A DNA stretch of 64,000 nucleotides from Hevea brasiliensis. Its lineage: Eukaryota > Streptophyta > Magnoliopsida > Malpighiales > Euphorbiaceae. The DNA is taken from assembly GCF_030052815.1 (NCBI RefSeq), contig NC_079504.1, positions 46,002,324-46,066,323 of the forward strand. The letters are read 5' to 3'. Below are positions 1-11,414 of this stretch, piece by piece (within the stretch, counting starts at the first letter, position 1; every line of letters begins with the position of its first letter). The notes under the pieces are model-generated. The model saw nothing but the letters and a program-made list of their open reading frames with translations, was not told the origin of the DNA and did not search any database. Position numbers and translations under genes: made by a program.

Positions 1-34
1 GAATGTACGGACTATCTAAAGTGAGGGCGTTACA
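1..34 (-). repeat. LTR terminus of the X family, cut by the window edge
   Basis: Read on the minus strand, this begins TGTAACGCCCTCAC and continues with a form of the X-family LTR start seen at 9037 and 25668, including a GTACATTC stretch. It is therefore an X-like LTR end whose body lies left of the window. The bases to its right are not purine-rich, so it is more likely a solo LTR or a fragment than an LTR next to a polypurine tract. The match is short and imperfect. Confidence 0.5.
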
Positions 35-126
35 AGGCTGCCTACTGAAAACTGCCAGTAGTGGTACCTTTACCCCATCTAGGGTAGCTATATTGCCATA
101 ACTCACCTTTCTGTACTTGTGCCTTG
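35..126. other. Left flank of Copia-1, probable interior of remnant Y
   Basis: This is sequence into which Copia-1 inserted. By position it should be contiguous with 8866-8998 in the ancestral molecule, which would make it part of the untranslated leader or interior of minus-strand element Y. No reading frame or domain is visible. The last five bases, CCTTG, are the candidate left target duplication; the right flank reads GCCTG, so the match is imperfect. Confidence 0.35.
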
Positions 127-2229
127 TGAAGGAGCTGAAGCGTGAAAAACACAAGTTTATACCATTGAAGTCAAAAATTTTCACCTAGGGTCACATGCAT
201 CATGCAAGATTTATTTTTATCTATTTGATTTCAATGATAAATAACATATTAAAACTCTTTTAATATGTTTTTGGATCTGTATTTACCATTTAAAATTTTA
301 AAATTAATCAGATTAATTTTAGAGTCCTAAATTAAATCAAGAACAAACACACTAACCTCTTGATGCACTGCAGTGTATTTGCGCCTTTGAGATTCATCTT
401 TAGGACACCAAATATTGTCCCTCTAGCTTGTCCACACCAAGAACACCTATGGTAGCCCTTGAACAGCTTCTAAAGCTTTTTTTATTATTTAGAAAATCAA
501 GTTCTGCCTTTTAAGAGATTAAAGATGTAAACAGGACACTAGAAATAATTTCTGGTGTTCTTAATTCAAGAGATTGATGGCTAATCTCTTTGAATTGATG
601 AGAGATGAAGAAGAAGAGAGGGAGAGCCTTGGGTGGCGGCACCAATGAGAGCAGCTGCTGGTTGTGTTATTTTCTCATCATAACAACACTTATATAGCTA
701 GGTCAACACATTAAACCCTTGCCACATGTCACCCTTTGATTGGTTCTAGGTTTAATTGACCCAATCACATTGTGCCAAGTGTCAAACCTATATTTAATCT
801 TAATTTTAATCATCTTACATGATTAAAAACATTTGGCAAGCTTATGTGTAATGCCATGTGTCACCATCTCATGGTGCCACATGTCACCCTACGAAATGAC
901 CAAAATGCCCCTGTGTCTTAATTTTGAGTTCTCAACTCAAAATAATTATTTCTCTTCTTCTAATCAATTTATATCAAATATAAATTAATTAATTAATCTT
1001 TATTAATTAATTTCTCATTAATTAAATTTATATTTAAACACTTTAAATATAAATTTAACTTATACTGTACATCCAATAACCTAGATTTGGTTTTAAGTCA
1101 TGCTAGGGACTTTGTAATCTAATTACAAACCAAACCTATTTAATTAATCAATTAACTTTAATTAATTAATTAAATCATATTTAATTAGGTGATAACTTAT
1201 GTATGTGTGCGACTTACTAGGCTCATCACTAATTGGCAATGAGATATGATATCAACTATTAATATCATCAGAACTCTTTCTTACCATAAATGATTTCTCT
1301 AAATCATTTTATGCACCTCATAAACCATGGTTAACACCTAGCATAGCATGCCATGGCCACCCAATTAGTAATAAAGTTTACCTTAAATGAACCTATAATC
1401 ATATATTACCATGCACTAGAATCTCTCTGTTACAAAATCCCAACTAAAGCTGGAGTCATGGTTTATGTCAAACTCCATTTGCTATGAATATTATGTTCTC
1501 TTTTAATTCCAGTTCTTGATTAAAAAGATTTTCTCATCAGAAACTTTTTTCTGATTAAATCTATCTGTCCTGGCCAGGAACTTGAAATATTAAGAACAAT
1601 TAAATGAACATAGGATTTTATCTCTATTCACTTAGAGGAATAGATTCTATCTTGATCAACACCTACCTCCATATATAACTAGTAGGAGCCAACACATGCC
1701 CATATACCTATACACAATACAATTATGAAAGCAGTATCAAACTCAAACTACCTATATATAAGATAACTATGCTATCTCAGGTCTAAAGATTATATGCACT
1801 GATATAATTTATGACAAAACATTGACAAGAGTAAACTCTATGTGCTTGTCATAAGTGTCACAGGTTCGGCCTACTTATCATGTATAAGTGCCTATCATGT
1901 TTGTTATATGGCATGAGACTCACCATTCTATCTTATTTATATCTCATATAAATAAGTTGGAAACAAACATGAATACAATCTTTCTGGATAATTCATGTCC
2001 TTATTATGAAGTATCATCGATTGTGAACCTATTTATGATACTTTGTACTAGAAATACTGTCACTCATATTCTCAACAACTTAAGAATAGAATTTCTGAAA
2101 AAATATCAATGGACCTTTTCTTTTACGCATAAATATCTTATGTAAATGGAAAAGTGGAAATGCCTTTTATTAATAAAAACATGTACAAGATACATACTAA
2201 ATGATATGCTCTAGGGCATACTACTAACA
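127..2229 (-). repeat. Copia-1 3' LTR (complete)
   Basis: This 2,103-bp LTR reads on the minus strand from TGTTAGTAGTATGCCC to CTTCA. Both ends match the Copia-2 LTRs, which are 2,106 and 2,101 bp. It contains a TATATAAG box at 689-696. An 85-codon open frame on the opposite strand (1888-2145) recurs in the 5' LTR of Copia-2, but nothing suggests that it is a gene. Confidence 0.92.
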
Positions 2230-2243
2230 ATTTCCCACTAGCA
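2230..2243 (-). other. Copia-1 polypurine tract
   Basis: The minus-strand sequence between the pol stop and the 3' LTR is GCTAGTGGGAAAT, a purine-rich stretch directly against the LTR start. Polypurine tracts prime plus-strand DNA synthesis. Copia-2 has the equivalent at 22640-22652. Confidence 0.75.
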
Positions 2244-2413
2244 CTAGAGCCATTCATTACAATATCTTAGAACTATCTTCTCAAGATGTCGGTCTAGCTG
2301 AGTCTGTGACATAGGCTTAGTGAATGGATCAGCTGGATTTTCAACTGATGCTATTTTCTGTATGGCTACATTGCCTGGTCCAACTATTTCTCTGATAATG
2401 TGGTAGCGCCTTT

Positions 2414-2779
2414 CTATGTGTTTGGATTTCTAGTGAGACTGGGGTTCCTTAGCCTGTATGACTGCTCCATTGTTGTCCAGTGTAGTGGAACTACTGACTC
2501 AATGGAAGGAACTACTGCAAGTTCTGTCACGAACTTTTTTATCCAAACAGCTTCCTTAGCAGCATCTGCTGTAGCAATATACTCAGCCTCTATAGTGGAA
2601 TCTGCAGTCATGCTCTGTTTGGAACTCTTCCAACTGACTGCACCTCCATTACAAATGAACACATATCTAGAGGTAGACTTTCTATCATCGATATCTGATT
2701 GGAAATCAGAATCAGTATAACCATCTAATTGCAAGTCTCTACGTCCATAGATCAAGAATAAATCCTTAGTTCTTCTCAA
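2414..2779 (-). pseudogene. Copia-1 RNase H segment
   Basis: This open segment of 121 codons carries the Ty1/copia RNase H signature: YTDSDFQSD, DRKSTSRYVF, GGAVSWKSSKQ and STIEAEYIA, holding the usual acidic residues. RNase H removes the RNA strand of the RNA-DNA hybrid. It lies in the same order as in Copia-2 but is cut from the RT by a stop near 2780. The last part of the domain, with ADPFTKPMSQTQLD, is in another frame at about 2250-2340. Confidence 0.85.
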
Positions 2780-2782
2780 GTA

Positions 2783-3547
2783 CTAAAGGATATTCTTGAC
2801 AGCTATCCAGTGTTCCAAACCTAGATTGGATTGATACCTACTAGTCAAACTAACAGCATATGCGATATCCGACCTAGTACACAACATTGCATACATTAAA
2901 CTTCCAATAGCTGAAGCATATGGGATCCTGGCCATTTTATCTCTTTCTTCATGTGTCTTTGGAGACATTTCTTTAGAAAGATGGATACCATGTCTCATTG
3001 GTAACAATCCTCTCTTGGAATCAAGCATGTTAAACCTCTTTAACACCTTTTCCAAGTATAGACTTTGGGATAAATCAATTATTCTTTTTGCTCTGTCTCT
3101 ATAAATGCGAATCTCAAGAATATAGGTTGCCTCCCCTAAGTCTTTCATGGAGAATGTATTTGACAACCATACCTTTATAGTTGTCAACATACTTGTGTCA
3201 TTACCCATCAACAGTATGTCATCCACATATAAGACAAGGAAAGTGATAGCACTGTCACTAACCTTCTTATATACACATGGCTCATCCTCATTTTTTATAA
3301 AACCAAAGAATTTAATGGCTTCATCAAAACGGATGTTCCAACTCCTCGAAGCTTGCTTCAACCCATAAATGGATCGCTTTAGCTTGCATACATTAGAAAC
3401 ATCTTGGGATTCAAAACCCCTAGGTTGTTCCATGAAAATGTTTTCTTCAATGTATCCATTGAGAAAAGCTGTTTTGACATCCATCTGCCAAATCTCATAA
3501 TCATAGTATGCAGCTATTGCTAATAGAATCCTAATTGATTTAAGCAT
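2783..3547 (-). pseudogene. Copia-1 reverse transcriptase segment
   Basis: This 254-codon open segment is the core of a Ty1/copia reverse transcriptase (RVT_2). It has the DVKTAFLNG and KLKRSIYGLKQASR blocks followed by the catalytic YVDD box at 3218-3229 (LVLYVDDILLMGND). Both catalytic aspartates are present. The N-terminal part lies at 3722-4012 and between, in other frames, where a W codon has become a stop near 3720. It is longer and cleaner than the same region of Copia-2, which has an extra stop. Confidence 0.88.
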
Positions 3548-4271
3548 GGCAACAGGCGAGAAAGTCTCCTTATAGTCGATTCCTTGCCTTTGGCGAAACC
3601 CTTTCGCTATTAGCCTTGCCTTATAGGTCTCTACCTTTCCATCAGAACCAATTTTCTTCTTGAAGACCCATTTGTTCCCTATAGGTACAATACCTTCAGG
3701 TGGGTCAACAAGATCCCAAACTTAATTCTTATACATGGAATCAATCTCAGATTTCAAAGCATCAATCCATTTTGAAGAGTCTATATCTGATATAGCTTCT
3801 TCATAGGTAAGTGGATCATCTCCATGATCTACTTCTTCATGAGTAGACAACTCTTGTTCTCCTTCATGAAGGAAATCATATCTCACTGGTAGGTGAGATA
3901 CCCTGGTTGTTCTACGAGGAACAGCTGTAGATGTTTCATCAATGGGTGTAGGTTGACTAGATGGATCTATATCCATCTGATCTGTTGGTTGATCAGAATT
4001 CTCTAATTCCAACTCTATTTGCCTTCCTTTGCCTCATTTTTGAACAAACTGTTGTTCAAGAAATATGGCATCTCTACTTATCACAACCTTTTGTGAAGTA
4101 GGCAAATAAAAATAATATCCAAAACTATCTTTTTGGATATCCAACAAATCGACCCTTTTCTGATCTGGTCTCCAATTTATCAGTGTTCAGCTTTTTGATA
4201 TAAGCTGGACAACCCCAAATCTTAACATGCTTAAGACTTGGTTTTCTTCCATGCTATATCTCATAAGGTGT

Positions 4272-4787
4272 CTAAGAAACTGATTTTGATGGAATCCTAT
4301 TCAGAATATACAAAGCTGATTCTAATGCAAATCCCCAAAAGGAGATTGGCATATCAGTATAGCTCATCATACTACGTACCATATCCAATAGGGTACGATT
4401 TCTCCTTTCAGATACACCATTCAGCTGTAGTGTTCCTGGAGGAGTTAGCTGGGAAACAATGCCGCGCTCTCTCAAGTATTCATCAAATTCAGTACTCAAA
4501 TATTCACCTCCATGATCTGATCAAAGAGCTTTAATACTCTTTCCTGTTTGATTTTCTACTTCAGATTTAAATTCTTTGAATTTTTCAAAGGATTCATGTT
4601 TGTATTTCATCAAATACAAATACCCAAACCTTGATTTATCATCAGTAAAGGTAATAAAATAATGAAAACTGCCTCTAGCCATTTCCTTAAATGGACCACA
4701 TACATCACTATGTATTAGCTCCAAAATATTTTCAACTCTTAGCCCTTGTCCAACAAAGGGTGATCTAGTCATTTTGCCTAAAGGCAA
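4272..4787 (-). pseudogene. Copia-1 integrase segment
   Basis: Two adjacent open pieces (4521-4787 and 4272-4499) cover the integrase core: HSDVCGPFKE, FTDDKSRFGYLYLMKY and SERRNRTLLDMVRSM. The first and last acidic residues of the DDE triad are visible; the second falls at the break near 4510, where a stop interrupts the RGGEY region. Integrase inserts the cDNA into the genome. Frame breaks make this copy non-functional. Confidence 0.85.
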
Positions 4788-4943
4788 GATTCATAAGTTG
4801 GAGTAGGCTCAGAGCCCAATGAGGATAGAATCCCCATTTTCTCCAGTTATGCAATCCTATCTTCTGCAACATGACATAACCTTAAGTGCCAAATATATTT
4901 TGAACTTGAATTGATTTTCACTATGGCATTGCATTCATTTAAA

Positions 4944-5480
4944 TCACTTGTATTCATTTTTGTGTTTGTCATTATTATCCAAATAATAAAGACCATCATT
5001 CATATAACCCAAACCAATATATTTATTTCCAAAATAAATATTGCAAACATCATTTGTGAACTGAAATTCATAGCCATTTCTAGTCAAACTAGATATAGAA
5101 ATGATGTTCTTAAAAGCATCAGGTACATACAAAATATTATCCAAACACAAAACATATCCAAACATGTAAAAAGATTTAGATCCTATGGCTAAAGCTTCAA
5201 CAGTTGAGCGATTGCCAATCCGGACTCTAACATCTTGAGAACGCAAGCTACTACTATTTGCTAGTTCCTGCATATCATTAGAAATGTGAGAACTGGCACC
5301 AGTATCTAAAACCCAAGCTGTAGATGAACTATGAGTATCATTAGAATCTAAATAACAAGATATGGACATACCTTCCGAAGATCTATCCTTCTTGTCCTTC
5401 AGAGAAGCAAGATACTCTGGCGCCTTCCTTTTCCAAAGGCCCATCCTTCCGCAAAGGGAAACACTTTCCTTTGCCTCCAT
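4944..5480 (-). pseudogene. Copia-1 protease and pre-integrase segment
   Basis: The frame covers the gag/protease junction and the aspartic protease active site, AWVLDTGASSHIS, with DTGA at 5295-5306. It continues through NILYVPDAFKNIISISSL, typical between protease and integrase of plant copia elements. It stays in frame where Copia-2 has lost one base just after the same site. It ends in a stop before the HHCC zinc region, so the downstream integrase is in another frame. Confidence 0.85.
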
Positions 5481-6244
5481 CAGCTTTAGTCTTCCCTTTC
5501 TGTTTAGCTATTTTCTTAGAAGGACCAGGAATTTGAGGTTTTTTTTTTCTTATTGCCCTTTTTCTTGTTGGACTTTCCAGCAGAAGAAGATGCAATCAAA
5601 GTTACCTCTTTTCCTTTATTGTCCGAGATATTCTTTTGGGCAATAACCAGCATGTTGAGTAAACCAGCTAAGGTGCATTCCTATTTAATCATATGGAAAT
5701 TTGTCACAAAATTCCCAAAAGACTCAGGAAGGGACTGAAGGATCAAATCCGTCTATAGTTGGAAATCCATGTTGAAATCAAGACGTTCCAACTGCTCATT
5801 CAGCCGAATCATCTTGTGGACATGATCCCCAACATTCTGTCCCTCAGACATCCTCATACAGAATAGCTGTCTAGATATCTCATACCTAGCATTCCTGCTG
5901 TGCTCACCATACAACTCTTGTAGGTGAAGGAGGATCTCACTCGCACTCTGCATGTTCTCATGTTGCTTCTGTAACTCATTACTCATGGAAGCAAGCATGT
6001 AACACTTAGCTCTCATATCATGCTCCTTCCACTTGTCCAAAGTTTCATGTTCCTCTCGTGTGGCCTCTGGAGGTAAGGGACCAGGAACATTTGAGTTTAG
6101 AATATATCCTATATGTTCAAGGTTCAGGACAAGTTTCAAATTTCTTAGCCAATCAGACAGATTAGGTCCTGTCAACCTATTGCGATCAAGTATGCTTGCA
6201 AGGATATTGGATGGTGGTGGTTGTTCTGTGCTCATTATTATCAA

Positions 6245-8003
6245 AAAATTAACTGCAGAAAATAACTAGATTAATTAGTAAATGTATCATGTAATTAACC
6301 AAAATGATTATGGTCTTTTAATCAAATTGGTCCTCCCACTAACTTAACGAATCCTACACTTCCAAAGTAGAAAACGAAAATCCTAGTTGGATGGATTTCT
6401 AGTGGGTGATTGAATTCTTATAATTCTATTGATCATCCTCAGGTACATCCATTATTGGAATTACAATAAACTATAAGTGAGCAACTCCTTGCCCATCACA
6501 TCTCATGTGAGGTTCAATCCTTTACCTAGCCCCTAATGCTCAAAATCTCAGGTACATCTATTATTGACTTATCTTGCATTAGTTAAGTTGATCCCATTGA
6601 GCCAGTAATTATGCAAATAATTTTAATGTCCTCAGGTACATCCAATATTGGCCACCAAACCATTTACATATTTGCAACATCTCATGCTTAACAATTGTTC
6701 TTAAGAAAATCTCTTAAATTAGTTGCATCTTATGCAAGTATTTAAAATTTCTTAAAATAATTGCCTCAATGGAGGGCCTATGTTATAATTACTTTAATTG
6801 TAGCATTTCCAACTTAATCATTTGTTTGAAAGATTTTATGGTCATCCTAATTACTATTAAGGTCTCACTTTGCACATTATCCATTTAGCATGCATATATC
6901 ATATAATTGCATACATTCCCATACATCTCATGCATTCATGGATAAACAGTAAATATGGTATGATCATGGACTTTCTGAGGGATTCAATTCTGAGCCACCA
7001 AGAATTGAATCAGAGCATTCCTAGGTGCATTTCATTCATTCATTTTATAAAAGTTGCTGAAGGAGTACATAATCAACACTTGATCTTGAATTCCTCCCAC
7101 TGGTCCCACCAATGCTTTTGACCTCCTTGAACTTCTTGCAATCCAATTACATAGTAATCCTTGGCATACCAAGGCGAATTTACAAGAACTTAAATAAATG
7201 AAACTACAACCCAAAAATTATTACAAACTTAATAATACATTCCCAAAATAAATTAAAATAAATTAATTAATTTACAATCCCAAAGAAACATAAAAGAAAT
7301 AAATCCAATCACATTGGTCTTTTATAGTCCATGATCATCCATCATGCATATCACTATTTAACAATTAAATAAAACATACATACTTAAATTAAATTGAATA
7401 TCTCGTATTCAACTTAAAAATTCAGATTTGAATATAATTCAAATAAATTTAAAAATTCATATTTGAATCTCATTCAAACAAATTTAAAAATTCAGATTTG
7501 AATCACATTCAAACAACCTTAAAAATTCAGATTTGAATCACATTCAAACAATTTTTAAAAAATCATATTTGAATCACATTCAAACAATTTTTTAAAAATT
7601 CAGATCTGAATATTATTCAAGCAACTTGAAAAAATCAGATTTAAATATGATTCAAACAACTTTAAAAATTCAGATTTGAATCACATTCAAACAACTTTTA
7701 AAATTCAGATTTGAATCACATTCAAATAATTTTTAAAATTCTGATTTGAATCATAATTTAATTGTGTGATAAAAACTACTAATTAAACACTTTAATTAGT
7801 CAAAGAATAGGCCTTAGATCATACAACAATTGTAGAATTAAAAGCCAAACCTTAAACCACCCATGGAAGCCAAACCATGCGCACCATTGATGGTGATCTC
7901 TTGCATGCCACCAACTTGCTTCCAACCATCAATGAAATTTTAATCTCATGATGAAACACAAAATTAAATCATATAATCAACAATCTAAATGGCAAATATA
8001 GTG
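6245..8003 (-). other. Copia-1 untranslated leader
   Basis: About 1.76 kb separates the primer site from gag and holds no credible gene. It contains an AT-rich tandem array (7414-7757) and three copies of a CCTCAGGTACATCC-type motif (6438-6457, 6548-6565, 6630-6650). Both features recur in Copia-2, so they belong to the family. Confidence 0.7.
7414..7757 (-). repeat. Palindrome-bearing tandem array in the Copia-1 leader
   Basis: There are about ten imperfect units of 34-38 bp. Each is built on ATTCAGATTTGAATCACATT with a run of A and T between units. The core TTTGAAT-CAC-ATTCAAA is a perfect 7-bp inverted repeat around a 3-base spacer. The equivalent array in Copia-2 is at 17092-17468. Confidence 0.85.
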
Positions 8004-8015
8004 GCTCTGATACCA
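8004..8015 (-). other. Copia-1 primer-binding site
   Basis: The plus strand reads GCTCTGATACCA, which is TGGTATCAGAGC on the minus strand. This matches the 3' end of plant initiator-Met tRNA. It lies two bases inside the 5' LTR end at 8018. Confidence 0.9.
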
Positions 8016-8017
8016 AT

Positions 8018-8865
8018 TGAAGGAACGGAAGCATGAAAAACACAAGATTATACCATTGAATTCAAAAAAAATTTCGCCTAGGGTCACATGCACCATGCAA
8101 GATATATTTTTACCTATTTGATTTCAATGATAAACAATATATTAAAACTTTTTTAATATGTTTTTGGATCTGTATTTGCCATTTAAGATTTTAAAATTAA
8201 TCATATTAATTTTAGAACCCTAGATTAAATCAAGAACGATTACACTAACCTCTTGATGCACTGCAGCGTGTATTTGCGCCTTTGAGATTCATCTTGGGAC
8301 ACCAAATGTTGTCCCTCTAGCTTGTCCACACCAAGAACACCTATGGCAGCCCTTGAACAACCTCTAAAGCTTTTTCTATTAATTAGAAATTCAAGTTCTG
8401 CCTTTTAAGAGATTAGAGATGTAAACAGGACACTAGAAACAATTTCTAGTGTTCTTAATTCAAGAGATTGATGGCTAATCTCTTTGAATTGATGAAAGAT
8501 GAAGAGAAATAGCTGGAGAGGCTCAAAGTGGCGTGACAAATGAGAGGAGAGGCTGCTGGTTATTTTTCATCATAACCACACTTAAATAGCTAGGTTAACA
8601 CATTAAACCCTAGCCACATGTCACCTTTTGATTAGCTCTAGGTTTAAGTAACCCAATCACATTGTGCCAAGTGTCAAACCTATATTTAATCTTGATTTTA
8701 ATCATCTTACATGATTAAAAAACATTTGGCAAGCTTATGTGTTATGCCATGTGTCACCATCTCATGGTGCCACGTGTCACAAGATATGCCTTTTAAGTGG
8801 AAATGCCTTTTATTAATAAAAACATGTACAAGATATATACTAAATGATATGCTCTAGGGCATACT
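8018..8865 (-). repeat. Copia-1 5' LTR with large internal deletion
   Basis: The LTR should be about 2.1 kb but is only 848 bp. It matches the 3' LTR from the TGAAGGAACG end to about 8780, then jumps to sequence equivalent to the region from about 2146 of the 3' LTR. Roughly 1.25 kb is missing. The outermost bases ACTAACA are also absent, since the match stops at GGGCATACT. Confidence 0.85.
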
Positions 8866-9036
8866 GCCTGAGGAAAAATACAGTGTTTAGAAATAAGAAA
8901 TTACAGGAGAAGACAAAACAGGATCCTACACTCCACATGTGATAACTCTAGATACACACTATCCCATGAATATAGAGCCTAAGATCTGATACCATAATTG
9001 TCACGGCCCGATTCCACAGGGTGAATCGGCACTAGG
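8866..9036 (-). mobile_element. Remnant Y: leader, primer site and LTR end (gypsy-like)
   Basis: On the minus strand an LTR end, GGGCCGTGACA (plus 8999-9009), is followed by ATTATGGTATCAGATCTTAG, a primer-binding-type sequence, and then a leader running left. This marks an LTR retrotransposon on the minus strand whose LTR extends right from 8999. The LTR is interrupted at 9037 by X and resumes at 30166. No protein domain of Y is left in the window. Confidence 0.65.
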
Positions 9037-11414
9037 TGTAACACCCTCACTGTATCCATTCCGTACATTCTACTGTTCCGTTGACCGGTGTCGGTTCGAA
9101 CAGCTAGAACGTCTGGAGAAATATTTAAACTAAAGTGAGAAACTATAATTAACTCAAATATTAACAAGAAAAATGTAGGAAAAATTTTAGAAATAAAATA
9201 CAACCAAATTAAATGAGCCAGTGCCCTAGTGATGGGTAACCCAGTGGGAAGTTGCGGTCCTCGCAGCTAAAAGCCCTAAACCCAGGAGAAAATTCATGAA
9301 ATAATTATTGAGACTCCAGAGAAGAGTCATTGAGATTTCTATGGCATTAGAATGCCAAGAAAAGGTTTAAAAAAATTTTTCAATCGGTACAGATAATTTT
9401 AGTCTGTTAAGCCAAACGGAGGGCATTTTGGTCATTTCGTCTTCAGAGATGATTTTTGGGCGACTTGTCCAGTTAATTAAATAATTATTATGATCTAAAA
9501 TATGAATAAATATTGCTAAAAATTAAATTGAAAATGAGTAGAAAAGAAAAGAAAAGAAAATGAATTAAAATTACAATTTTGACCTCATGCTTATGTCACT
9601 AAGCACTCCCACCCAATCACATTTTGAAACCTCGTTATAAACCACTTAAAATGAGTTAAATGGGCTGAAAAATCAAAAGAAAATTATGTTTTCCTTCTTT
9701 CTTCTTCCTTTAGCCGAGACTCATCCCTCTCTCCCATCCACCATTTTTCTTTTCTTTAGCTCAATTTCCCTTAGGTTTTCACCGTAAAAACCCTAAGTCC
9801 TAATACTAAAAATTGTCCTAGAGTCTTGCTAAGGTGATTGGTTGCCAAGAAAGTGAAGGGAAAGTTAAAGTTAGCTAAGGAAAAATTTTGCACACAAAGG
9901 TTAGTGCACTAACCATACTCTTTTTCTTTCCTAAGCATGAAAAGCATGCTTGATTAAGTTGAAAAGGCATGAAAAGAAAAGAAAACTTGGAATATGTTGA
10001 AGTTTCAATTTGTGGAAGCCCTAGGAAGTAAATGAATTTGATGGTTTTGATGATTTTGTTTTAGTTAGTGAAGTTGATTAATGAAGTTTGAGGCAATAGA
10101 AATCAAATTGCATGGATGTATGATTGAGATTGAAATTATAATTTAGGGTTTTAACCTAACTTAGTTTTTGTATTATTGCTTGGAATTTGATGATGTTGAG
10201 ATGATTTAATGACCATTAAAAGTGCTAAATATGTCAAATGAAGTTTGTGGAGTTGGGAGAATTGAATTTGGGAGCGTTGATTCTTATGCAGGAAATTTGG
10301 ACCTTTGAGTCCAATGTATTTTTTGAGCTATAACTGGAGTTTTGTTGCTCCAATTGGTGTGAGGCCAATTAAATATGAAACCTAGGACAAAATACCCCAT
10401 TTTTCATGAAGAAACCATGCTCAAATTCTGTCCAAATCTTGACCAATTTACTGTCTCAATCCGGAAATCCAAACATTGAACCTAGAAAATTGACCAAATG
10501 AATTCATTTGGCCATAACTCCCTCTAGACAGATCCAAATGACCTGATTTTTGTGTCATTGGAAAGATTAGACATAGGACTACAACTTTCATTAAGAACAT
10601 CAAGCTCAGAAATTCCTCTAACCAAATGAAATTGCTGGCCCAAATGAAGTCACCAAACTGACCAAAACCATTATGCCCAGAATTTCCTGGACTAAAGCTC
10701 ACTCGACCAGTTTTGGCAAAATGGCCGTAACTTGGTCTATAAAAATCCAAATGCAATGAAACCAATGGAAAAAGTTTTATAAGACATAATGGCACAACTT
10801 TGATGATGGAACCCTACCCAGAAAACCAAACCAAGTTGACCTAAATATTATCCTAACCCGGGTGACCAACATGCTGTCCCTGGAAAATGACCAAATGAAC
10901 AGTGTTTGTTCAAATAGTCATAACTCAGTGTAGAAAAGTTCAATTGATCTGAAAGTTTACCAGTAGAAAATTGAGACATAGTCCTACAACTTTTATGAAG
11001 AATATAAATCCAAATTCTGACCATAACATAGTCAAATTGCCAACCAAACTTAGGTCACCAAATCTGGCGGAACCAAATTGCCCAGAAATTCTGGGTATAG
11101 GTCAATCCAGTCAGTTATGGTAAAATGACCATAACTTGAGCTAAAAAACTCCAAATGGAGTGATTCAAAAAAAGAAATGTAACTAGACACAATAAGGAAC
11201 AACTTTCATGAAGACAATTTTATCAAATTCCTAACGTACAAATGACCAATGGAACAGTAAACCTAGGGTATGAAATCTGAAAATTTTGAATAACATAAGA
11301 TAAGCATTGAAATGGTATTGGAAATCAATACCAACAAAAATAAAATGGAAAATATGGTATCTTGATGAACATAGGTTCAATAAATTTATTATGTATTAAA
11401 AAGTCAATCATTTG
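9037..11414 (+). repeat. X 5' LTR, first part
   Basis: This aligns with 25668-28046 of the 3' LTR. Over the first ~145 bases I see roughly ten differences, nearly all transitions. It has no gene. From 10325 to 11220 it holds five imperfect units of about 200 bp built on a CATAACT...ACAACTTTCATGAAG pattern. It ends at the W insertion, whose left target copy ATTTG is 11410-11414. Confidence 0.88.
10325..11220 (+). repeat. Degenerate ~200-bp tandem module in the X LTR
   Basis: Five units start near 10325, 10510, 10721, 10914 and 11126. Each has a (C)CATAACT-like start, a CCAAATG- or CAATTG-like block, a GACATA-like block and an ACAACTTTCATGAAGAA-like end. The same module repeats in the 3' LTR of X (about 26,945-27,860) and, with similar spacing, in the unrelated-looking LTRs of Z. 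No function is known to me. Confidence 0.7.

Larger units (their letters stand above)
2244..6235 (-). pseudogene. Copia-1 gag-pol, degenerate
   Basis: This is a Ty1/copia polyprotein from a MSTEQ start (ATG at 6235) to a TAG at 2244-2246 after a YCNEWL tail. Segments on the minus strand: gag (5753-6244), a ruined zinc-knuckle region (5383-5595), protease with DTGA at 5295-5306, integrase (4272-4787), RT (2783-4012) and RNase H (2414-2779). The zinc knuckle that is intact in Copia-2 reads CFPLRKDGPLEKEG here, so its second cysteine and later ligands are gone. Several frameshifts and stops separate the segments, so no full polyprotein could be made. The RT and protease active-site motifs themselves survive. 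Confidence 0.9.
127..8865 (-). mobile_element. Copia-1: Ty1/copia LTR retrotransposon, minus strand, degenerate
   Basis: It has a complete 3' LTR (127-2229), a polypurine tract, a broken gag-pol (2244-6235), a long untranslated leader, a primer site (8004-8015) and a 5' LTR that has lost most of its length (8018-8865). Domain order is gag, protease, integrase, RT, RNase H, as in Ty1/copia. It is the same family as Copia-2 but inverted relative to it. The target duplication is unclear because the outer end of the 5' LTR lacks the last bases of the terminus. Confidence 0.92.

Noticed and set aside
1888..2145. An 85-codon open frame on the antisense strand of the Copia LTR, also at 14805-15062 and shortened at 22737-22925.
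   Set aside because: LTR copies share it by descent, it has no recognisable domain, and it is shortened in the third copy. Nothing shows that it is translated.
7414..7757. Regular spaced repeats that could suggest a CRISPR-like array.
   Set aside because: Units are degenerate and directly adjacent with no unique spacers, they lie in a retrotransposon leader, and the host is a plant.
10448..10795. A 115-codon minus-strand frame inside the X 5' LTR.
   Set aside because: It falls in the ~200-bp repeat module and is not kept open in the 3' LTR copy.
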